A stretch of DNA of 64,000 nt from Leishmania donovani (lineage: Eukaryota > Euglenozoa > Kinetoplastea > Trypanosomatida > Trypanosomatidae), in contig NC_018250.1 of assembly GCF_000227135.1 (NCBI RefSeq), forward strand, positions 101,418-165,417, written 5' to 3'. How positions within the stretch are numbered: position 1 is the first letter of the stretch; each line of letters starts with the position of its first letter. The notes under the pieces were generated by a model. The model saw only the letters and a program-made list of their open reading frames with translations, searched no databases and was not told where the DNA came from. A program made the translations under genes and the position numbers. This document shows positions 19,318-28,966 of this stretch, one piece after another.

Positions 19318-20139
19318 ATGTCGGGAGTATTGTCGACACCGCTGACGCCGTCGTACCGCAGCTCTGCCGCACCGTACCGTGAGGCGCGTTTCGGCCATGC
19401 TAGCGGCGTCTTACGCCCGCATCGGGCCCCGCTTAACCGGGGCATCCGTCGCACCGCGGAGTGCCCCTGTGCGGTGCGACTGTACCACATGACGGGCCAA
19501 GACATCGCTGCTCGCAGCGAGTACTGCAGCGTTGTCTTGGGAGCCCCTTCTGTGGGCATCTCCCAAGGAGTGCAACCGGGAGCACCGTCACCGCCACCCG
19601 GCGGCCAAGCGGTGGCTGCGGCGGGTGCAGGGCCGTCGCTGGCGTCGACTGCCGGCGCTTCTGCCGCGGAGCGGCCTATCGCGGTGCAGCTCGCCTGGGC
19701 GGACACCACCGTGTGGGAGGTCGCCTCGACGGCTCTCCGGGCGGTTCGATCGAAGGTGGATGCTGCGTACAAGTCCGACAGGAAGCGTGCGGCGCGGCAG
19801 GCGAATGGCCACATCACCTCGCCCGCGTCGGCCACGCCGGGTCGACGGCAACAGGGAGCCGAGGAGGATGACAACGACAGCGAAGACGGTGAGGAAGAGG
19901 CGCCGTATTCGACTCCTCTCCCGCGTTACCAGGTGGAGCTGCTGACCGGCACAGTGAGCCCTGAAGGTCGGGCATCGGTCTTGCCGCTCTGCATGGTTAA
20001 CTGTCGCCAAGTCGTCTATGGCCATTCGGCGTTGCTGCCCGTGCGCAGGGGCGACTGTGTGGACTACAACACAGCCCTGTATGAGCTGCCCTACAACCTC
20101 GGCGACCCGGTCTTTGTGACTTGCACCCGCACCCGGTGA
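19318..20139 (+). CDS. SAP18-like protein (Sin3-associated polypeptide family)
   Basis: A 273-residue protein that fits the ubiquitin-like SAP18 fold in pieces: a first strand CPCAVRLYHM near residue 49, the helix segment ADTTVWEVASTALRAVRSKV near 125-145 (compare YTWMDATLKELTSLVKEV of animal SAP18), and a C-terminal part ending DYNTALYELPYNLGDPVFVTCT, which matches the family pattern 'TL ... F.IGDYLDVAI'. SAP18 links Sin3 histone deacetylase and exon-junction (ASAP) complexes to RNA processing and repression in the nucleus. Two low-complexity insertions split the fold: Gly/Ala/Pro at about 80-120 and acidic at about 178-198. The family call rests on pattern recognition of three segments and needs a profile search. 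Confidence 0.65.
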   Translation: MSGVLSTPLTPSYRSSAAPYREARFGHASGVLRPHRAPLNRGIRRTAECPCAVRLYHMTGQDIAARSEYCSVVLGAPSVGISQGVQPGAPSPPPGGQAVAAAGAGPSLASTAGASAAERPIAVQLAWADTTVWEVASTALRAVRSKVDAAYKSDRKRAARQANGHITSPASATPGRRQQGAEEDDNDSEDGEEEAPYSTPLPRYQVELLTGTVSPEGRASVLPLCMVNCRQVVYGHSALLPVRRGDCVDYNTALYELPYNLGDPVFVTCTRTR

Positions 20140-21060
20140 CTAGGCGAACGGTGATGATAAAAAGAGCTGCTGCCTCACATGGAGCGGGGCTGTCGATGCT
20201 GTAACAAGGCAGTCGTCGCCACGTATGCTGCTGCTGTGGCTTCACGGCGCGTAGGGGGCTTGGTTTGCCGTTCTGTCTCGGTGTGTGTGTGTGTGTGTGC
20301 ACGTATGCCAATAGCCGACCCGCTTCTCTGCGTGAACGGGCGAGGACGGTAAAATACGTCAACGGAGGGGGGAGTGCGCCTGTGATGTAGAACACCTTTC
20401 ACGGCCGTGGAGGACGATCTCATGCTTGGTGTGCAGGTGTGGACGTGTAACAGCGCACGACTACAAGCAACCAATCACGCAAAGACCCAGACGCCCATCA
20501 CGCATCTGATGCTCAGCGCGGGACAGAGGGGCGGCCACAATGCCTGTTTTTTTACTTGTGCCCAATAATGTGATCAACGCAGTTTTGTTCTTTTTCTCTG
20601 TCTGTATTGGTTGTGCAAGTGGAAGCAAGTCAGGCGAAGCCGTGTGCTAGTGCAGCCGTGGCTGACACAAGCGTTGACTGCTCAGAGCTCGGTCCCAGTC
20701 GAATACGGAGCTTCTGAAGAGTCAAAAGGGGGGCGGGGGGCTAACACTCCCCTTCGGCTCGCTCAGAAACGCAATCGGCCGCGGACACAGAGAAACACCT
20801 ATCCTCCGGTGCTCTGCCCTGCATGCTGCCTCACGCGGCACACGTACATCCGCCCCCCACCACCACCACACACCTTTGAACACGCACAGGCGCACAACTC
20901 AACGTCATCACACACACGCTCTCCGATTGACCCCGTTGCTGGCTGAACATCGCCTGCTTTGACGTTCTCCGGAGCATCCACGCTCTCTCGCTCGCTCCGT
21001 AGCGCTCATCTCCGTGCCCACAGAAGGCGCGAGAGGCTGTTGATATCAACGGCCATCAGC
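20140..21060. other. Intergenic region after SAP18-like gene
   Basis: No gene is seen. A (GT)n run lies at about 20281-20300, a (CCACCA)n stretch near 20858-20872 and (CA)n stretches near 20880-20920. Confidence 0.6.
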
Positions 21061-21789
21061 ATGCACGCACGCGCGCACACATCCAGAGACGCATCAGCTT
21101 CTTTTCCTTTCCTGTCCTACATCAGCATGGACTCCATGAAGTCGAAGAGCGCGATGCTCATGACCAAGGGCATCATGGACATGCGCAGCGACCCGCCACG
21201 ACTCATCTGCACCATCTTGCGGTACAAGCACCCGGACACGAAGAAGGAGGTGACACTCTACCCGATCCCGAACATTGCCGCCCCTGCGTACTTCCAGCGC
21301 GTTTTGAATGGCGACGCGCTGCAGCGCAACTTTGACAAGATCCTCTGCGAGGACGGCCGGTTGCCCTTCCAGGCCGGTTCGGCGAGCGCCGCACGACAGC
21401 AATGGCTGCGCCGCCTGCTTCCCTTTTTCAGCATTCGCCCTGTCGTAGCAGACGGCGAAAAATTCGATGGCATCATCGTTCGCGACGCGCTAGAGTCACG
21501 CATGGCGTATCAGATGGTGCTGGAAGGCTACGACCCGCCGGTGGATCCGCGCGCCCGTCGCGCGATGGAGCGGATCGACACATACCCGGAGAGCACGCGT
21601 GTCGTTGTCCCCTGGGGTGTCTATCACATGCCCTACTTCCGCTACCGCCTGGAGAAAGAGGGGTACAAGGCGCTGCCGTCGGAGGAGGTTGTTGCGTTTG
21701 GCTTCCACCAAGTGATGGGCTTCTTCTTTCTTTCCGGTGTCATGGTCTTCGCCATTTCGTTTGTTGTTTTCCGCATCTTGTTCGGCTAG
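21061..21789 (+). CDS. Conserved-looking single-pass membrane protein, unassigned
   Basis: 242 residues if the first ATG (21061) is used, or 220 if the second (21127) is used. The first 22 residues are His/Arg/Ala/Ser/Phe-rich and contain a polypyrimidine tract ending atcag just before the second ATG, so the shorter form is possible. The soluble part is compact and low in repeats (RSDPPRLICTILRYKHPD, YPIPNIAAPAYFQRVL, VVVPWGVYHMPYFRYRLEKEGY), which argues for a real folded domain. The last 25 residues (MGFFFLSGVMVFAISFVVFR) form one clear transmembrane helix, giving a tail-anchored layout. I do not recognise the family; an organelle membrane protein is possible. It lies between the SAP18-like and V-ATPase G genes. 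Confidence 0.75.
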   Translation: MHARAHTSRDASASFPFLSYISMDSMKSKSAMLMTKGIMDMRSDPPRLICTILRYKHPDTKKEVTLYPIPNIAAPAYFQRVLNGDALQRNFDKILCEDGRLPFQAGSASAARQQWLRRLLPFFSIRPVVADGEKFDGIIVRDALESRMAYQMVLEGYDPPVDPRARRAMERIDTYPESTRVVVPWGVYHMPYFRYRLEKEGYKALPSEEVVAFGFHQVMGFFFLSGVMVFAISFVVFRILFG

Positions 21790-22624
21790 TTGCAGCGGCT
21801 GAGGCGCCCCCCCCCCTGTCCCCCACACACACATGTGTGTGGCTGTGCGTGTGTACGATGATGCGATAGCGGTTTTGCCAGGTCTTTATTGCCCCAGGAC
21901 AAAGAATCCCATTGGATGTACGCGGAACCGGAAATCATGAGACTACGCGTCCACCGACGACCTCTGCTGCCCTGCACGCTGAGCGTGCCGTTCGCATACA
22001 TACCACGTGTGTGTGTGTGCGCGCTCACGGCTGCCTCACTCCGACGGGCTCATTACGAGGAAGAGAACGGAAGGGAGAGGTGAGGCCAGTACGTCGGCGC
22101 TGGGCACGTTCTCCTCTCTCATATCACGCCTCCCCCTTCCCCTCTTTTGGTCTCTCTGTGCTCACTGGGGTTTGCTTTTTCGTTTTCCCGGCTCTTACAT
22201 GCGCGCATCACCCAACTCACATGCGCGCGTCATCAGCCTTTTCTATTGTTTGCCTACACACGCACACGCACGACAGCGAAGAGAAGAAATCGACGCCACG
22301 TTATCTTATCATTGCCGGGCAGTGTCCACCAACAGCATCACCAGCGCCAGCACCCCCTTTCGCCTTCTCGCGAGTTCCCTGGGCGAGTCGCATCAAGCGC
22401 CCGTTTTTGGTTTCCTCTCTTTGGCTGCCGCCTCTGTCGTTGTTGCAGCCGCATTCCCCCCCCCCCTCCCGCTGCCACAGGAAAAGCATATAAAAAAGAA
22501 AAACACTGCTGTGGACTGGATTCGTGGGCGCGTTGTCGGACGTGCCCACCTCGCCTTCTTTTCGTGTCTCCCTCCAAACCGGAATCCCCCATCCTCCTGT
22601 TCCGAGGTCGCCGTCATCATTATC
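21790..22624. other. Intergenic region before V-ATPase G
   Basis: No gene is seen. The frame that runs into V-ATPase G from 22007 is Cys/Arg/Ser/Phe-rich leader peptide. A CCCC run lies near 22457-22466 and TG/CA stretches near 21825-21850 and 22007-22020. Confidence 0.6.
22585..22606 (+). promoter_or_regulatory. Candidate trans-splice acceptor, V-ATPase G
   Basis: The tract cccccatcctcctgttccgag ends in AG at 22605-22606, 18 bases before the ATG. This is short but within the range seen in trypanosomatids; an earlier AG is possible. Confidence 0.35.
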
Positions 22625-22951
22625 ATGCCGCCAAAGCAGGACAACGTGCAGAAGCTTCTCGCTGCGGAGGAGAAGCGCAACAAGCTCATCTCCGACGCCA
22701 AGGCGCGCAAGCAGCAGAAGGTAAAGCAGGCTAAGGCCGACGCCGAGCGCGAGGTTGCCTCATTTCGCGCTGACAAGGACCGAGAGTACGACAGGTACCG
22801 CGCGCAGCAGAACGGCGGCGCTGATGCCGAAAACGCGGAACTCGCTCGTGAGACGGACAGGGAGTTAGAGGAGCTCAAGAGGCTGACGGCGCAGCGCATG
22901 GACGCCGTAGCGAACATGATGGTCAGGCTGATAGTGACGGTGAAGGAATAA
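22625..22951 (+). CDS. V-type proton ATPase subunit G
   Basis: A 108-residue, highly charged helical protein with the subunit G layout: an N-terminal NVQKLLAAEEKRNKLISDAK segment that matches the family's 'IQQLLQAEKRA' start, then ARKQQKVKQAKADAEREV and FRADKDREYDRYRAQ. Subunit G pairs with subunit E as a peripheral stalk joining the V1 and V0 sectors of the proton pump of acidic organelles (acidocalcisomes, endosomes). The usual length is 110-120 residues, so the protein is complete. The ATG at 22625 is chosen because the family homology starts there, although the frame is open much further upstream. No frameshift is seen. Confidence 0.9.
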   Translation: MPPKQDNVQKLLAAEEKRNKLISDAKARKQQKVKQAKADAEREVASFRADKDREYDRYRAQQNGGADAENAELARETDRELEELKRLTAQRMDAVANMMVRLIVTVKE

Positions 22952-25196
22952 AGCGTAGGGCGCTAAGGGAGACACGCCCCCACACACACACATGCACAAC
23001 CGTCCCTCGCCACGTCTCCGTATTTGAGATGAAGAGACGGTGCAGAAAACAAAGGGGCCGGTGGGCGAGCACGATCGCCGGGCGTACTAATGAAGGGTGT
23101 CGCAGGTGCCATCGGCAGCTCTTATAAGACACAGCGGACTTTACGCTGGTGCTTCACCTCTTCCCCTCCACATTGTACGTTGGGTCTCATGTGCTACGGG
23201 GCACAGCCACGTCGGGGAGCCATGACAGGGACGACGGTGATGACGACATCGTTGTGGTCGCCTCTCTCTTTTTTCGTTTTGCGCGCTTGTGTGTACGCTT
23301 TATGGTTGTAGCCGTCTTCAAAGAACGTGCAACGCGCTTGCTTGCCAGGACCCTTTCCTCCATGATGCATTGCTGTTCTGACTGTGAGAATGGTGCTGAT
23401 GCCGTGCTGCCGTTCTCCACATCGCGTCTGCCATCATCTATATGCGTGTGTGCTCGTGTGTCTAGCGCGGGTGTCGACGCACGGACCCTCCCTCCGTGCT
23501 CTTCCGACTTGGAAAGTTGCACACACGCGTGCGCCTGCACTTGCGTGCGGGGCATGCCGGCCTCGTGGTGCACGCGTGTGTGCAACGGCGCACACGATAG
23601 GCAGCAGAGAGCGGATGCGGAGGATGGACCAAACAGCAGCACACAACAGACTCTGCAGTGCCGAGCAGAACCGCACACCGCATGCACACGGTTTCCGCCG
23701 GTGTGGACATGTGGGCATGGAGAGAGAGAGACGAGCACGCACAGGTGGACAAGATCGGATGCTGAACGAGCGTAGGAGGATTAGGCTTTACCGGAGAGAC
23801 GGCTCCTCGCATCTGTTTCTGGTTTACGCTGCCGCGCCAATGCCTGCAGTCTGCTGCACAGGTATGCGTGTACACTACCGTCGCCGGGTCACCTCCAGCG
23901 CCCCTTTCGTGCGTGATGACGGTGCGTGCACGCGTGTCTTGTGTGTGCTTCTCTGTTTGTCTTTATGGATTCATAAGTGAAAATGAAAAAGAGACGCGAA
24001 AGAGGGCGAGGAAACGGAAAGCCAACAGCGGCTGCGCGTGCATGGGTGCGGTTGAGCAAGCTGAAGCGGTGACGGATCCTGCGCCGCCTCACGCGCTTCC
24101 CTGCTCTTTTGCGTGCGTCTGGCATGCGACGGTGATGGCGACACGCATAAGCGAGGCCTGTGGCACAGGTCTGAGATATGTGGCTCGACCTCTGCTGACG
24201 GCATTGGAAGTGCTGGCAACGCATCGAGGGGGAGGCCCAAAGTAGACGCGCACACGGACACAACGACGACAACGTGCAGCGTGTTTATTGGGCCGCATAC
24301 GCGTTCTTGTCCCTCTGCGCCGTTCAGCTTTCCATCCAACTCTTCCATCTTTTTGCCCATCATGTTGGTCTCCTTGAACAGAATCACACGAACTGCTGCT
24401 TTGGAGCCCCACGCCATCCACTTCCCCTTCTTCCTTCCGATTAGCCCCCCCCTCCGTCTCGCCCGCGTTTCATGGCTACCGTCCCGACATCCATGTCTGT
24501 TTTTGTGTTGTTTTTAATACGGGGCCGAGCAGGCAACAACGCACCCGTGCCCACCTATCTCCTATGAACCACACACCGTCACAGAAACACACGCACTCGC
24601 ACAACGCCGCGTCCACGCTGCCGACAATGGCTTCTTCCCGCCCCATCCACACCCTTCCCCTGTCTCTCTCTCCCACCGCATCTGTGAGCTTCAGCGCACG
24701 CTTGCGCATGCTTGCTCTCTGTGCGCTGCTCCTCTGTTACTTGCATCGTTCATGTTCCGCTGTTTTGTCGTTTCTTTTACATCCTCAGCTCCGCACACCT
24801 TGAGGGGCCTGCTGTCTATCTCTGGGCACCCTCTCTTTCTCTTTATCCTGTGCTGTATGCCCTTCTCTCTCTCTGTGGGACCCCTTCCCGTCAGCTGCTA
24901 GACACGGGCAGAGACGCGGACACGTCTGCAGGTATAAAAGTACACCTCTGTATATATATGTAGGTTTACGTGTATAAGATTGCAGTCCGTCTACACTTCT
25001 GATTTATCGTATGTGATTTGGCACCGTCTTTTTTATTTCGCATGCCGACAACGGACTTTGCGAAATCATCGCTGTCTTTCCTCGGCGCCATCGTTCTGCT
25101 TTTGATCTAGTCCGTGTGCTGGCTTGCGTGAGTGCGTGCCGTCGTGTGTCTCTGTCTGCTCATCTCCTCCGCTTTCCAGCTTCATTTCATCCCTTG
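22952..25196. other. Long gene-free region after V-ATPase G
   Basis: 2.2 kb without a supportable gene. Both-strand frames (for example 23149-23775) are Cys/His/Arg/Thr-rich and domain-free. It contains TG/CA stretches and a tatatatatg block at about 24950-24961. Bases 24935-25439 are repeated exactly after the next N gap. Confidence 0.6.
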
Positions 25197-25439
25197 ATGA
25201 CGCAGGACACCTCTCAGTGCATGGCTTCAAGGACCAGTGCGCCTGCTCTCGGTGGGGAGATTCCAGGCGGCCATCCTATTCCCGGCTCATGCTGAACCAC
25301 ATCTCTGTTGGTCAGAGGGTCGCGTGCCTACGACATGGCGAGGTCCGTGGGAGCCATCGCTGCTGATGTCGGCGGTGAGGTCCCGGATGGGGGTGCGTCG
25401 GAGAGCGACACGCGGCAGAGAGCACGCTTGTGCCATCCA
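24935..25439 (+). repeat. Exact 505-bp duplicate, left copy (ends at N gap)
   Basis: This segment equals 25539-26043 in every landmark I compared, across 505 bases. It includes the first 240 bases of the SIDER-like repeat (from about 25193). It ends exactly at the gap, and its partner begins exactly after the gap: the signature of two contig ends that overlap but were not merged. Confidence 0.85.
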
Positions 25440-25538
25440 NNNNNNNNNNNNNNNNNNNNNNNNNNNNNNNNNNNNNNNNNNNNNNNNNNNNNNNNNNNNN
25501 NNNNNNNNNNNNNNNNNNNNNNNNNNNNNNNNNNNNNN
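25440..25538. other. Assembly gap (99 N)
   Basis: Exactly 99 N between the two copies of the 505-bp duplicate. Confidence 0.99.
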
Positions 25539-25795
25539 TAAAAGTACACCTCTGTATATATATGTAGGTTTACGTGTATAAGATTGCAGTCCGTCTACAC
25601 TTCTGATTTATCGTATGTGATTTGGCACCGTCTTTTTTATTTCGCATGCCGACAACGGACTTTGCGAAATCATCGCTGTCTTTCCTCGGCGCCATCGTTC
25701 TGCTTTTGATCTAGTCCGTGTGCTGGCTTGCGTGAGTGCGTGCCGTCGTGTGTCTCTGTCTGCTCATCTCCTCCGCTTTCCAGCTTCATTTCATC

Positions 25796-26373
25796 CCTTG
25801 ATGACGCAGGACACCTCTCAGTGCATGGCTTCAAGGACCAGTGCGCCTGCTCTCGGTGGGGAGATTCCAGGCGGCCATCCTATTCCCGGCTCATGCTGAA
25901 CCACATCTCTGTTGGTCAGAGGGTCGCGTGCCTACGACATGGCGAGGTCCGTGGGAGCCATCGCTGCTGATGTCGGCGGTGAGGTCCCGGATGGGGGTGC
26001 GTCGGAGAGCGACACGCGGCAGAGAGCACGCTTGTGCCATCCATGTGATAGGCAGAGTGTCCGCGTGACTCCAGCGTGTCCCCCTCCCGGCCCTCACACG
26101 GCTTGCTGGTGTGGAGGGGAGCCTGCGTGTCACCCCGAGGGGGATGTACCAGGGGTGGAGACCGGCATGATGGAAGGAGCGGCTGCAACGCGGTGTTTTG
26201 GTGGGTAGAGTTTGATGAGGAGCTCATGCTCTCAGTTGGCTGGGCCGGCGCACTGCTGCAACGCTTGTGTCGACGGCTGCTTCGCACCACGCGGTGTGGG
26301 GTCTGCGGCAGGGCCGCAGAGCAGAGTGGAAGGGAAGCTGAACCCATGGTGTTCTACGACAGAGAAATGGACG
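25796..26373 (+). repeat. SIDER-like repeat, plus orientation, full copy
   Basis: A full-length copy running from cccttgatgacgcagg to the gaagctgaacccatgg end box. It is near-identical in reverse to 18320-18900 and more diverged from the copies at 329-1797 and 63147-63645. The left part (25539-26043) and right part (26127-26450) are duplicated across the two neighbouring N gaps. Confidence 0.75.
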
Positions 26374-26450
26374 CATTAACGGAATGCACAGTTAACCCTA
26401 CCTTTTCCCTCTCCCCCGTCGCTCACCTGTTTCTTCGCACCCTCTCTCGC
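26127..26450 (+). repeat. Exact 324-bp duplicate, left copy (ends at N gap)
   Basis: Equals 26550-26873 in every landmark compared. As with the previous gap, the left copy ends and the right copy starts exactly at the N run. Confidence 0.85.
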
Positions 26451-26549
26451 NNNNNNNNNNNNNNNNNNNNNNNNNNNNNNNNNNNNNNNNNNNNNNNNNN
26501 NNNNNNNNNNNNNNNNNNNNNNNNNNNNNNNNNNNNNNNNNNNNNNNNN
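26451..26549. other. Assembly gap (99 N)
   Basis: Exactly 99 N, the third gap of this length in the window. Confidence 0.99.
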
Positions 26550-26873
26550 GTGTCACCCCGAGGGGGATGTACCAGGGGTGGAGACCGGCATGATGGAAGG
26601 AGCGGCTGCAACGCGGTGTTTTGGTGGGTAGAGTTTGATGAGGAGCTCATGCTCTCAGTTGGCTGGGCCGGCGCACTGCTGCAACGCTTGTGTCGACGGC
26701 TGCTTCGCACCACGCGGTGTGGGGTCTGCGGCAGGGCCGCAGAGCAGAGTGGAAGGGAAGCTGAACCCATGGTGTTCTACGACAGAGAAATGGACGCATT
26801 AACGGAATGCACAGTTAACCCTACCTTTTCCCTCTCCCCCGTCGCTCACCTGTTTCTTCGCACCCTCTCTCGC
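26550..26873 (+). repeat. Exact 324-bp duplicate, right copy
   Basis: Second copy of 26127-26450, containing the 3' third of the SIDER-like repeat and about 110 bases beyond it. Confidence 0.85.
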
Positions 26874-27067
26874 TCTCTGTGTGCGGGATGGGCAAGCACA
26901 CCCTAAACCAACAGCCGGCCGTTTCGACGCCCTCACTCTTACTTAGCCGGTCTGCTGGCCGTTTTCTTATTTTTTTTGTGTGTGTGTGCGTGTGCGTGTA
27001 GGACGTCTCTCGCTGTTGTTTGCATGCACTTGTGCCAGTCCCGTAAACCGTGTCTTAGTTGTTTTTA
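26874..27067. other. Leader of the next gene
   Basis: A T-rich and (GT)n stretch near 26966-27000 is followed by AGs at 27000-27001 and 27056-27057 that could be spliced-leader sites for the gene at 27068. Confidence 0.4.
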
Positions 27068-27973
27068 ATGAGCTCGAAAGGAGCCGCTATGACGTCCAAC
27101 GGCAACGGCGCGGCTCACGAGTCGCGGCCCGGCAAGAAGGGTCGCCGTGGAGGGCGACGTGCCGACCGTGAAGCAGCGGGTGCTCAGTTCGACTCCGGCA
27201 GCTCTCAAACCACCGAAAAGGGTGGCGACGAGTACCAATACAAGCACCCCAAACCTCGAGTGCTGACGAGCTCTCTCTTCATGTGGGAGCACGTCGCCGT
27301 TTTCAGCATGCCGGCACAGGTGGCGGAGCTCGAGCGAGTTAGCCGCGATGTGGCGCGGCTCCTCAAGGACTCCAACACCGGGACCCATCCCATGCAGCGC
27401 TACTGGAACGCACAGTGGAGCCGCATCGTGTGGAAGGAGGAGGAGCTGTCAGATGAAAAGAAGTACCTGGCGCCGACCATGTTGACGCGCAGCGAAGGCA
27501 AGCGCAAGTGGAAGAATGTGTTTGTTCAGGAGTATCCGCTCTACCTGAAGCGCGTGTACCAGGGCAAGGGGGTGTGCAACAACGCTGTGAATGCAGCCAA
27601 AGTACTGTTCAATCGCCAAGTGTTGAACGCTGCCAAGACGGCGGCTGAGCTGGAGCAAATGGAGCTGACCGTGGAAGAGGCGCGCGTGAAAGAGCAGAAG
27701 AAGCGCGGCGTTGACGTGGAATTCGAAGATACACCAGACACAGCGCCCAGCCCATCCTCGCTTGGCTGCCATCACGGCAGTTATCCGGCAAAGGGAGAGC
27801 GTGAGAGGCATGAGAAGGGCCGCCCACGAGCGGTGAAGAAGGCGCCACACGAGACCTACACCCGCAGCGACTATAAGGAGGACTACAGAACAGGTGACCG
27901 CAAAGGTAAGCACAAGAAAGGTGGCACCGGACGTTGGTCGAAGTTCGACGACTTCGGCGACTACAACTACTGA
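27068..27973 (+). CDS. Unassigned basic protein, possible RNA-associated
   Basis: A 301-residue protein of unknown function. The first 50 residues are disordered and basic, with GKKGRRGGRRADRE. Residues of about 58-205 form a compact core with aromatic and charged residues (LFMWEHVAVFSMPAQVAELERV, HPMQRYWNAQWSRIVWKEEEL, KWKNVFVQEYPLYLKRVYQGKG) and a helical stretch LNAAKTAAELEQMELTVEEARVK, quoted here in part. The C-terminal third is very charged with Lys/Arg/Asp/Tyr and ends KFDDFGDYNY. The RGG-like N-terminus and basic tail suggest nucleic acid or ribonucleoprotein association, but that is inference only. The open frame starts at a TTG three codons earlier; the ATG is at 27068. Confidence 0.75.
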   Translation: MSSKGAAMTSNGNGAAHESRPGKKGRRGGRRADREAAGAQFDSGSSQTTEKGGDEYQYKHPKPRVLTSSLFMWEHVAVFSMPAQVAELERVSRDVARLLKDSNTGTHPMQRYWNAQWSRIVWKEEELSDEKKYLAPTMLTRSEGKRKWKNVFVQEYPLYLKRVYQGKGVCNNAVNAAKVLFNRQVLNAAKTAAELEQMELTVEEARVKEQKKRGVDVEFEDTPDTAPSPSSLGCHHGSYPAKGERERHEKGRPRAVKKAPHETYTRSDYKEDYRTGDRKGKHKKGGTGRWSKFDDFGDYNY

Positions 27974-28966
27974 AACGCGGTGGTGTGGATGCGTGAGCAT
28001 CAGTGTCTTTTCTTCTCTGCAGGCACGCGGACAATGAGCACGGGATGGGGAGGAGCAAGAAGGGGTGAAGAGGACAGGGATGGGGTGCGGCGCAGTGGCT
28101 TCCCCAACCCCTCTCCATCAATCGCCCTCCGTCCTTGCTCGCCATCCGACGGCGGCTCACCAATCGCACAGCAAACATGCACGCCATGAAGACGAAGGAA
28201 TACGGCTTGCATAGACGCCAAGCAGCACAGCGTACATCATAATCTTGCCTGTCTTCACTTGCCCACATCCCTCTGCGCGCTTGTTTATCTGTGTGATGTG
28301 CACCGTGGCCCGCCCGCCTCTCCTCCTCCATATATATATACATATACGTATATATGTATTTACGCACCGCAACACCATCGCCCGCTTACGGAGTACCGCC
28401 GGATATGGTGTACGACTATCACGAGACGAAGCAGTGGGCTGCGCAACTTCTGGAAGAACAGACGAAAAGGCGCACACGTGCGCACAAGGTAACACAAACG
28501 ACAAAGAGAAAAAAACGAACGAGCCTCTTCCCTTGTGCACCGGCACACGCCGCTCACCCACGCAGACGCTTGCAGGGAAGGGATGCCGCACATCGAGCCC
28601 TGGTTCAATGGCGGCCGTCCCGTGTTGCAGCTGGCCCTTTCCGTTTGCTGTGTTGTTACGCGCTTGCGTTTTCGTGAAGGGCGGCGGAAGGTGACGTGAA
28701 GTGATCGAGTCATGAGCGCGCGGCCTCATCTACGTCCTCTCACGCGCCCTCGATGGCGCATGCTCTACCCCATCCCTTTACAGCTTGCTCTCCGCAGTAC
28801 ACGCGTGTCCGTGTCGTGCTGTTGGCTTCCTTTATCTCCCCACCACCACCACCTTCTTCTTCGCAAGCCTGCTGTGGTGCCAGCAGGCGCGGAAGTAAAA
28901 GCGACATACAGCTCAGTGCGAAGGACACAGTGACCCCCACGCAACCGCCGACAGCTACCGAGCCGG
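27974..28966. other. Intergenic region with TA-rich block
   Basis: No gene is seen. A (TA)n block, catatatatatacatatacg and onward, lies at about 28330-28361, 360 bases after the preceding stop codon. Confidence 0.6.
28825..28867 (+). promoter_or_regulatory. Candidate trans-splice acceptor for gene at 28967
   Basis: A C/T-rich tract with CCACCA units and cttcttcttcg is followed by AG at 28866-28867, 100 bases before the ATG. Confidence 0.4.

Noticed and set aside
23149..23775. 208-codon frame in the region after V-ATPase G
   Set aside because: Cys/Thr/Arg-rich with (CA/TG)-derived repeats, overlapped by similar frames on the other strand, and no homology recognised.
26390..26402. gttaaccctacc resembling a telomere hexamer (also at 26812)
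   Set aside because: It is a single unit, appears twice only because of the 324-bp duplicate, and is internal to the chromosome; chance is enough.
26076..26906. 276-codon frame running through the N gap
   Set aside because: It is made of two copies of the SIDER-like repeat joined by unknown X residues; it exists only because the duplicate preserves frame.
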